A stretch of 37,178 nt of DNA from a bacterium (GTDB lineage: Bacteria; SAR324; XYD2-FULL-50-16), in contig JAHJRI010000254.1 in NCBI GenBank assembly GCA_018830885.1, forward strand, positions 1 to 37,178, read 5' to 3'. The notes under the pieces were generated by a model. That model saw only the letters and a list, made by a program, of their open reading frames with translations. It made no database searches and was not told where the DNA came from. How positions within the stretch are numbered: the first letter of the stretch is position 1; every line of letters begins with the position of its first letter. The translations under genes and the position numbers were made by a program. Positions 31,408 through 37,178 of the stretch are shown in pieces.

Positions 31408-32427
31408 ATGAAGAAGTTATTTGCACTGGGCATTGTTGCCCTGTCAGTTGTCTGGTCATTGCAGGTCATTGCGGCCCAGCCGGTGACATTGAAACTGGCC
31501 AGTTTTGTCTCACCCAAAAGCATCACCAATTCTGCAACCATCCCGGCGTTTATCAAAGCGGTTGAAGCAGCATCTGAGGGGACGTTGAAAATTGAACACT
31601 ATCCGGGCGGTACTCTGGGATCAAGTCCCAAATCCCAGTTGAAACTGGTCGAGGATGGTGTGGTCGATATTGCAGAAGTGGTTGCTGCCTACACCCCCGG
31701 GCGATTTCCCGAGCTGGCGCTGTTTGAACTGCCGTTTGAATTCAGCAGTTCCGAAGAGGCCGGGCTGACCGCATGGATCATGTATGAAAAAGGTCTGATG
31801 CCCAGCATGAGCAATCTGGAAATGATCGGTATTGCACAGGTGGGTCCCTACACGATCCACACCCGCATGGATATTTCCTCCCCGGCCAAACTGAAAGGAT
31901 TGAAGTTGCGCGCCGGTGGACCGATCCAGGGAAAAATCATTGAGGAACTCGGTGCGGTCCCCATCGGTGGGATCGGGGCGACCAAAATCGCAGAGGCCAT
32001 ATCCCGTCGCGTGCTGGATGGATGCCTGATGGATGACGGCAATCTCTTCAACTTCCGGATTGCCGATGCAACCAAATACCATGTGTTGAACGTCCAACTG
32101 GGAAATGTCGCTGTGTTCTTCCCGATGAACAAGGCGAAATACGACAGCCTTCCACCGAAAGCCAAGGCAGCCCTGGATCAGTACCGGGGAGAGTGGTTTA
32201 CCCGTCTGCTGAACCGAAACCTGGACGGACAGATTATCAAAGGTATCGAGACAATCCGCAAAGACAGCAAACATACTGTCAGCGAATGGTCAGCCGCTGA
32301 AGTGGCACAGGTTAAAGCCAGCATGGCCTCTATCAAAAACGAATGGGATGTGACCGACGCAAAAGGGGTCAATCTCTATCAGGAAATGCTGAAGGCCAGG
32401 ACTGCTGTCCAGGCTAAAATGAAATAG
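31408..32427 (+). CDS. dctP: TRAP transporter substrate-binding protein (DctP)
   Basis: The start is ATG 31408 after AAAGGAG. The 339-residue protein has a signal peptide (KKLFALGIVALSVVWSLQVIAA|QP) and a DctP fold: TLKLASFVSPKSIT, YPGGTLGSSPKSQLKLVEDGVVDIAEV and LKGLKLRAGG with Arg168. That Arg normally forms the salt bridge to the carboxylate of the ligand, so the cargo should be an organic acid. It delivers substrate to the membrane subunits encoded next (5 bases away). The 204 bases upstream separate it from the IclR gene and contain a palindromic ACTGA-GCGCT-TCAGT (31307-31321) that could be an operator. Confidence 0.93.
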   Translation: MKKLFALGIVALSVVWSLQVIAAQPVTLKLASFVSPKSITNSATIPAFIKAVEAASEGTLKIEHYPGGTLGSSPKSQLKLVEDGVVDIAEVVAAYTPGRFPELALFELPFEFSSSEEAGLTAWIMYEKGLMPSMSNLEMIGIAQVGPYTIHTRMDISSPAKLKGLKLRAGGPIQGKIIEELGAVPIGGIGATKIAEAISRRVLDGCLMDDGNLFNFRIADATKYHVLNVQLGNVAVFFPMNKAKYDSLPPKAKAALDQYRGEWFTRLLNRNLDGQIIKGIETIRKDSKHTVSEWSAAEVAQVKASMASIKNEWDVTDAKGVNLYQEMLKARTAVQAKMK

Positions 32428-32432
32428 GTGCT

Positions 32433-32987
32433 ATGGAAAAATACGTCAAGAAAATCAGTGAGTATATTGCATTCATCGGTCTGGGAGGCCTGATTGCCCT
32501 CTCACTGGTGATCCTCGTCGATATTGTCGGGCGGGAACTCCTGGGAATGCCCATTCCCGGTTTCAGTGACATCACCGGCCAGCTGATCATTATTGCGGCG
32601 GCAGGTTGTTTTCCGGCCTCATTTGCGGACCGCAGCCATATCTGTGTCCGTTTTGTGGGGCAAATCACCCACTGGCGGGTGCGGGAAGCCCTGGATCTGC
32701 TGGGAAGTGTTGCCACCTTCATCATTCTGGGAATCATTGCCTTCCAACTGCGCCAGTATGCGAGCGATGTCTGGACCAACAATGAGACAACCTGGCTCAT
32801 CGGAATCCCGATCTGGCCGGTCTGGTGGCTGGTCACGGGATTGTTGACCGTTTCCTTTATTATTCAGGTGATTATGGCCCGATTGCAATTAAAACGGCTG
32901 TTTTCGCCGGTGAAACTGGCCGATCTGGATTCGATCGCCGATGTCAGCGAGACAACCCTATCGAATGAGGCGCGAAAAGACGTATGA
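32433..32987 (+). CDS. dctQ: TRAP transporter small membrane subunit (DctQ)
   Basis: The protein (184 residues) has four membrane helices (about 13-34, 46-66, 88-108 and 128-148). The typical DctQ signature VDIVGRELLGMPIPG follows helix 1, and SFADRSHICVRF precedes helix 3. It lies 5 bases after dctP and overlaps dctM by ATGA, so all three components are translated as a unit. With DctM it forms the Na+-coupled uptake channel in the inner membrane. A short charged C-terminal tail shows no motif. Confidence 0.92.
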   Translation: MEKYVKKISEYIAFIGLGGLIALSLVILVDIVGRELLGMPIPGFSDITGQLIIIAAAGCFPASFADRSHICVRFVGQITHWRVREALDLLGSVATFIILGIIAFQLRQYASDVWTNNETTWLIGIPIWPVWWLVTGLLTVSFIIQVIMARLQLKRLFSPVKLADLDSIADVSETTLSNEARKDV

Positions 32988-34288
32988 CCTCTATTGAAAT
33001 TGGTTTGATCGGGCTGGCCTGCCTGATCTTTGCCATCTGCTGTCATATTCCGGTGGGTATTTCCATGGCCGTGGTCGGCGCGGGCGGTTATCTGGTGCTG
33101 ACAGGAAACCTGTCCGGTATGTTCAGCCTGATGGGAACGGAGATGATCAGCACCCTTTCCAATCACGAGTTTTCTGTGATTATGACCTTTATTCTCATGG
33201 GCGGTATGGCGGGTGTGGCGCGCCTGTCATCGGATATCTACCGCCTGGCCAATGCCTGGATCGGGCATTGGAAGGGGGGCCTCTCCATTGCCACCATCCT
33301 GGGATGTGGCGGGTTTGGGGCCATTTCCGGTTCATCCATTGCCACCACCGCCACCATGGTCAAAATTGCCATGCCGGAAATGGAAAAACGGAATTACGCC
33401 CTGGAACTGTCGACGGGAACCCTGGCAGCCGGGGGAACCCTGGGTTCCATCGTACCGCCGTCCATTATCATGGTCCTGTATGCGGTCCAGGTGGAGGAGT
33501 TCATCGTCGATCTCTTTCTGGCCGCCATATTGCCGGCTATTCTATCCATTTTTCTTTTTGTGATCGCTGTCCGGGTTTATCTCCTGATATTTCCCGATAA
33601 TGCCAAACGGGCAGAACGGAGCAGCTGGCGGGAACGGGCCGTGACGACCAAGAACAACTGGGCTTCCGTGTCCATTATCGTCATTGTGATGGGGGGAATC
33701 TACTCCGGTTTTATGACAGTGAATGAGGGCGCTTCTGTCGGGTTGATCCTGACCGTCTTTGCCGCCCTGGTCCGCCGTACGCTGACCCGGGAAAGCCTGA
33801 GCAGCACCATGCGTTCGGCTGTGGGCAGCATTGCCCTGCTCTATATCATCATGACCGGGGCGAACATCTTCACCTATTTTATGACGCTCTCCCATATGCC
33901 CTCGGCACTGGTCGACTGGGTGATCAGCCTGGGTCTCTCTCCGATCATGGTCATCTGGACCCTGGTGTTCATGTACATGGCACTGGGCGCGGTTTTTGAT
34001 TCCATTGCGGGTATGCTCCTGACCCTGCCGTTCGTTTTCCCGCTGGTCACGGGGTTGGGTTACGATCCGGTCTGGTGGGGAATCGTCAATGTCATGGTGA
34101 TTGAAATCGGCATGATTACGCCACCGGTCGGGATCAATGTTTTTGTCCTCAAGGGGTTGCGCAAGGATATCCCCCTGGGGACGATCTTCCGGGGAATAAT
34201 CCCGTTTCTGATCGCCAACCTGGTCGCTTTGACCCTGGTGATCTCTTTTCCTGAAATCAGCCTCTGGCTGCCCAGGCTGCTTAAATAG
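32984..34288 (+). CDS. dctM: TRAP transporter large membrane subunit (DctM)
   Basis: The protein (434 residues) has about twelve membrane segments and the two inverted-repeat substrate-gate motifs of DctM proteins: SGSSIATTATMVKIAMPEM followed by GTLAAGGTLGSIVPPS in the first half, and GAVFDSIAGMLLTLPFVFP and EIGMITPPVGIN in the second. Full-length. It catalyses sodium-driven import of the ligand bound by DctP. It is the last gene of the transporter unit; a terminator-like hairpin with a T6 run follows before the amidohydrolase gene. Confidence 0.94.
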   Translation: MTSIEIGLIGLACLIFAICCHIPVGISMAVVGAGGYLVLTGNLSGMFSLMGTEMISTLSNHEFSVIMTFILMGGMAGVARLSSDIYRLANAWIGHWKGGLSIATILGCGGFGAISGSSIATTATMVKIAMPEMEKRNYALELSTGTLAAGGTLGSIVPPSIIMVLYAVQVEEFIVDLFLAAILPAILSIFLFVIAVRVYLLIFPDNAKRAERSSWRERAVTTKNNWASVSIIVIVMGGIYSGFMTVNEGASVGLILTVFAALVRRTLTRESLSSTMRSAVGSIALLYIIMTGANIFTYFMTLSHMPSALVDWVISLGLSPIMVIWTLVFMYMALGAVFDSIAGMLLTLPFVFPLVTGLGYDPVWWGIVNVMVIEIGMITPPVGINVFVLKGLRKDIPLGTIFRGIIPFLIANLVALTLVISFPEISLWLPRLLK

Positions 34289-34330
34289 TTTCCTCGTTTT
34301 CAAGTGTTTTCACGGTAGCGGTCACCCGAG

Positions 34331-34358
34331 GGGGCATCTTTAGTTGGCCCCATTTTTT
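34331..34358 (+). terminator. Weak intrinsic terminator after dctM
   Basis: GGGGC (34331-34335) and GCCCC (34347-34351) pair around an 11-base loop, followed by A and six T. The stem is short, so partial read-through into the amidohydrolase genes is likely. Confidence 0.45.
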
Positions 34359-34383
34359 GACAGACACTTATCACACTCAAGAA

Positions 34384-35751
34384 ATGAAAGAATTCGATGT
34401 TGTAATCAAGGGCACCGTTGTCAAGCACGATGAGATCATCCAGGACGGTTTTGTTGCCATTGAGGGAGAAACCATTGCCCGGGTGGGTGCCGGCAGCCCG
34501 CCACCGGCGAAGCAGCTGGTGGATGAAATCGGTCTGGTAATACTGCCCGGTGGCATCGACGCCCAGGTCCACAGCCGAAGCCAGGCCGACAGGGAGGGTT
34601 TTATCTGGTCGACGCGCTCTGCAGCCAGTGGTGGCATCACAACGATCGTGGATATGCCCTATGATGCGGACAATCTCATCTGCAACGCCGACCGGTTCAA
34701 TGCCAAAGTCGATGACGTCCGTAAAAATGCGCGGGTTGATGTGGCACTCTATGCCACGATTGATCCGGCAGAGGGGACCCGCCGCATCCGGGAACTGGTG
34801 GCAGCCGGCGCAGCCGGTTTCAAGTTTTCCACCTTCGGTACCGATCCCAGACGATTCCCCCGAATCCCCAACTATCTCCTGTTCCAGTGCTTTCAGGAGA
34901 TCGCACCCTTTGATGTGGTGGCGGGAGTCCATAATGAAAACGAGGAGGCCGTCAACCACTACGTCGAGGCGGTCAACAGATCTGATGTGTCCGACTGGCG
35001 GGCCCATGCCATGAGTCGTCCGAAAATAACGGAAACCCTGGCCATGGTCGAGATCTACGAACTGGCAGCGGAGGCGGGCTGTCGCGGTCACGTGGTTCAC
35101 TGTTCCGTGGGCCGGGGCTATGACATGTGCGCCGGTTACCGCAGTCTGGGAGCCGATACCACAATCGAAGCCTGCATTCACTACCTGACCTTGAATCACG
35201 AGGAGCATGCCCCCGTACTCAAAGGGCTGTGCAAAATCAATCCGCCCATTCGTCCCAAAGCGGAGGTTGAGGCGATCTGGCGCCACCTGGAAAAAGGTAA
35301 TGTCACCGTGGTTTCCACCGATCATGTCAGCTGGTCCCTGGATCGCAAGACTGATCCCGAGATGCTGAAAAACGCATCGGGTGCGCCGGGTTTGGAAGCG
35401 CTGTATCCCCTGCTGTTGACCGGCTGTCATCACCGCGGTCTGTCCCTGCATCACGCAGCCCGCGTTCTGGCGTACAATCCCGCCCGTCTGTTCAACCTCC
35501 AGGATCGGAAAGGATCGCTGGAAGTCGGCAGGGATGCAGATATTGCTGTGTTCAGACAGACCCCCGATGTTTACGACCCCCGGGCCAGCGGCAACAATAT
35601 TTCGGACTGGAGCCCCTATGAAGGGATGACCCTGGATTTCAAGCTCTCGAAGACCTTTCTCAGGGGAACCCTGGTCTGTGATCAGGGAACGGTACTTGCC
35701 AAACCGGGTACCGGGCGGTTTTTGAAACCATCCACACCACCAAAAGCATGA
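34384..35751 (+). CDS. Cyclic amidohydrolase (dihydroorotase/allantoinase/hydantoinase group)
   Basis: The start is ATG 34384 (MKEFDVVIKGTVV). The 455-residue protein is an amidohydrolase-superfamily TIM barrel with the binuclear metal set: carbamylated-type Lys147 (AAGFKFS), His183 (AGVHNENE), His239 (GHVVHCS) and Asp313 (STDHVS). The usual first motif D-x-H-x-H is D59-A-Q61-V-H63, so Gln replaces the first His; the same replacement occurs in some dihydroorotase-like proteins, so the enzyme need not be dead. GAPGLEALYPLLLT and YNPARLFNL near the C-terminus fit allantoinase/dihydroorotase relatives. It should open a cyclic amide, imide or ureide by hydrolysis. Its stop overlaps the M20 gene (ATGA). 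The ribosome site is weak. Confidence 0.88.
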   Translation: MKEFDVVIKGTVVKHDEIIQDGFVAIEGETIARVGAGSPPPAKQLVDEIGLVILPGGIDAQVHSRSQADREGFIWSTRSAASGGITTIVDMPYDADNLICNADRFNAKVDDVRKNARVDVALYATIDPAEGTRRIRELVAAGAAGFKFSTFGTDPRRFPRIPNYLLFQCFQEIAPFDVVAGVHNENEEAVNHYVEAVNRSDVSDWRAHAMSRPKITETLAMVEIYELAAEAGCRGHVVHCSVGRGYDMCAGYRSLGADTTIEACIHYLTLNHEEHAPVLKGLCKINPPIRPKAEVEAIWRHLEKGNVTVVSTDHVSWSLDRKTDPEMLKNASGAPGLEALYPLLLTGCHHRGLSLHHAARVLAYNPARLFNLQDRKGSLEVGRDADIAVFRQTPDVYDPRASGNNISDWSPYEGMTLDFKLSKTFLRGTLVCDQGTVLAKPGTGRFLKPSTPPKA

Positions 35752-36986
35752 AAGTCAACGCCGATCGATTATGGGACATGCACCTGCAGGTGGCAGCCCT
35801 GACAGATCCAGCATCTCCCTTCACCCGGAGATCCTTCACGCCACAGTATCGGGAAATGCGAACCTGGCTGCGGGAGACCCTTATCGGGCTTGGATTGCCG
35901 GTGACGGTCGATGCGGCAGGCAACCTGCTCGGGACCTATCCGGGCACCGGGGACAGGTATATTGCGGTCGGTTCCCATACCGATACTGTTCCCTGTGGTG
36001 GCCGGTTTGATGGGGTCAGCGGTGTGCTGGCGTTTGTGGAAGCCTTTCGATGCATGCAGGAAGCGGGATTCAGTCCGGTCAAGAGTATCGTGGGAATCGA
36101 TTTCCTGGCGGAAGAACCGTCTGAATTCCGGCTGTCCTGTATCGGCAGCCGCCTGGCAACCGGCAATTTCACCGATGAGATGATGAACCTTGAGCACCGG
36201 CAGACAAAAAAAAGCCTGAGGGACGCCCTGGCCGAATGGGGGGGGGATCCGACGAAGCTGTTCCCCGGCAGGTCCCTGTTCGCTGACGGGAAATTTGACG
36301 GGTTTCTGGAACTGCATATCGAACAGGGGCCCATCCTGGAAAGCAGGAATCTGGACGTCGGTCTGGTCGAGGGCATCTGCTCCGTTACCCGCTATGACTT
36401 CACGGTCTTGGGCAGGGCCGATCATGCCGGGAATACGCCCATGAATATGCGATCGGACGCGGTGGTCGCTTCCGCCAGGGTGATCGATGCGATTTCCCGT
36501 ATCGCCGGGGACAATCTCTCGAAAGGACCCTATTTTACGGCTACCGTCGGCAAAGTTGATGTTTCCCCCAACGGCACCAATATCATCGCGGAGAAGGTGG
36601 ATTTCAGCCTGGATATTCGCAGTCAGGACAATGCCCTGGTTGATGCCAGCCTGGAGGCGATTTTCAGGGTTGCAGAAGAGACCGCGGAACAGACCGGGAC
36701 ACAGATCAACACCACCAGAATCAGCCGCAGTCAACCGGCCATGAGTGACCCGGCCCTGCTGGCGGTTCTGGAAAAGGTCGCCGGGGAACTGGACCTGAGC
36801 CACACCCGTATGCTCAGCGGCGCCGGTCACGATGCCGCCTATGTCTCAAAAATCATGCCCATGGCCATGATTTTCATCCCCTGCAGGGATGGACGCAGCC
36901 ATACTGCCTCGGAATTCAGCTCCCGGGAACAGCTTGAAAAAGGGGCCAACCTCCTGCTGCATTCCCTTGCAGCCCTGTCAGCCTGA
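35748..36986 (+). CDS. M20 family hydantoinase/carbamoylase-type amidohydrolase
   Basis: The protein (412 residues) has the metal-binding motifs of the N-carbamoyl-amino-acid hydrolase/allantoate amidohydrolase/beta-ureidopropionase group: GSHTDTVPCGGRFDGVSGV (His77, Asp88), EEPSEF (~121), HIEQGP (~190), the dimerisation domain starting GRADHAGNTPM, and SGAGHDAAY plus IPCRDGRSHTASE near the end. In EEPSEF a Pro-Ser stands where many relatives have EEG-SRF. These enzymes hydrolyse the carbamoyl or amidino group of a ring-opened ureide, releasing ammonia and CO2. Overlap with the cyclic amidohydrolase gene makes a two-step ring-opening module, as in hydantoin, pyrimidine and allantoin breakdown. 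Cytosolic, Zn/Mn/Co-dependent by family. Confidence 0.92.
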   Translation: MKVNADRLWDMHLQVAALTDPASPFTRRSFTPQYREMRTWLRETLIGLGLPVTVDAAGNLLGTYPGTGDRYIAVGSHTDTVPCGGRFDGVSGVLAFVEAFRCMQEAGFSPVKSIVGIDFLAEEPSEFRLSCIGSRLATGNFTDEMMNLEHRQTKKSLRDALAEWGGDPTKLFPGRSLFADGKFDGFLELHIEQGPILESRNLDVGLVEGICSVTRYDFTVLGRADHAGNTPMNMRSDAVVASARVIDAISRIAGDNLSKGPYFTATVGKVDVSPNGTNIIAEKVDFSLDIRSQDNALVDASLEAIFRVAEETAEQTGTQINTTRISRSQPAMSDPALLAVLEKVAGELDLSHTRMLSGAGHDAAYVSKIMPMAMIFIPCRDGRSHTASEFSSREQLEKGANLLLHSLAALSA

Positions 36987-37114
36987 GAAGGCTTAAGCTC
37001 AGACACCCCATCAGGAAACAGGCGGACCGGTATTTCTGCGCCCACATGGTCCTGAGGGTCAACGCATTGAAAGTTTGGTGATAATTCATTCTGGGAACCT
37101 TGATTAATTGAAAA

Positions 37115-37178
37115 TTATCGAGTTTACCGCACCCAAGGGTTGATCTTTCATGAATCCGTTGATGCTTGCTGAGTTCCA
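37115..37178 (-). repeat. Dispersed repeat, half-element B (cut by window end)
   Basis: In reverse orientation this stretch matches half-element A (16566-16638) from its TGGAACTCAG end to GGTGCGGTAA, with one deletion of about 7-11 bases. Core 37129-37154 matches A's core at 24 of 26 positions. It may continue beyond the window. Confidence 0.65.

Noticed and set aside
21158-36986. Match to the gut-bacterial anaerobic uric-acid cluster (ygeX, ygeW, ygfK, ssnA type)
   Set aside because: Only generic parts (hydantoinase-like, M20, molybdenum hydroxylase) are shared; the diagnostic genes are missing, and UbiD, AOR and TRAP genes are extra.
37150-37178. ATG at 37150 with AAGGG upstream as the start of a gene running off the window
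   Set aside because: The whole stretch is a copy of the dispersed repeat seen at 16566-16638, so the short open frame is not evidence of a gene.
1-37178. CRISPR arrays, tRNA/rRNA genes, insertion sequences, phage genes
   Set aside because: No regularly spaced repeats, no cloverleaf-like or rRNA sequence, and no transposase, integrase or capsid-like protein was recognised on either strand.

Overview
The window looks like a stretch of chromosome from an anaerobic bacterium, most likely of the Desulfobacterota (sulfate-reducer type). I infer this from the gene content: an aldehyde:ferredoxin oxidoreductase (AOR) family tungsto/molybdoenzyme with its own small ferredoxin, a UbiD/UbiX/LpdD decarboxylase set, a TRAP transporter, a probable selenoprotein, and multi-domain two-component proteins. 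No rRNA, tRNA, insertion sequence, phage gene or CRISPR array was seen.

Region 1 (1-7.7 kb): the 3' part of an MFS transporter, a cytidylate-kinase-like protein with a degenerate P-loop, and a methylthioadenosine/S-adenosylhomocysteine nucleosidase. These are followed by a four-gene signalling block. A membrane PAS histidine kinase overlaps a receiver-histidine kinase, and this pair converges on a response regulator plus an unrecognised 320-residue protein. Both receiver domains carry the same kind of insertion.

Region 2 (8-19.2 kb): a copper/thiol-stress island. It holds an ECF sigma factor translationally coupled to a membrane anti-sigma-like protein with a Met/His-rich tail, a His-rich mini-lipoprotein and a Met-rich SHOCT protein. 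Next come CsoR and a CopA ATPase carrying a CopZ-like domain at its C-terminus, with a strong internal Shine-Dalgarno sequence and ATG in front of that domain. A CsoR-type operator lies inside the csoR promoter. A periplasmic rhodanese follows, then a membrane-anchored DUF1573-like protein whose frame continues through a TGA that sits directly before a hairpin of SECIS type, so it is read here as a selenoprotein. The island ends with a second, sigma-less copy of the anti-sigma-like gene, a Met/Gly-repeat periplasmic protein, a PCYCGC-type protein and a small membrane protein. Members of a dispersed palindromic repeat family lie in this region and at the right edge of the window.

Region 3 (19.6-37 kb): a catabolic cluster. 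ubiX and an lpdD-like chaperone gene read leftward. Reading rightward are xdhC, a three-subunit molybdenum hydroxylase (Mo, FAD and 2Fe-2S subunits), a UbiD decarboxylase, a ferredoxin plus AOR-family oxidoreductase, an IclR regulator, a complete TRAP transporter (dctPQM), a cyclic amidohydrolase of the dihydroorotase/allantoinase/hydantoinase group, and an M20 hydantoinase/carbamoylase-type amidohydrolase. The set reads as a route for uptake of a carboxylated N-heterocycle or cyclic ureide, then ring hydroxylation, (de)carboxylation, reduction, hydrolytic ring opening and final amide/carbamoyl hydrolysis. The substrate cannot be named from sequence, and I know of no described pathway with exactly this combination.
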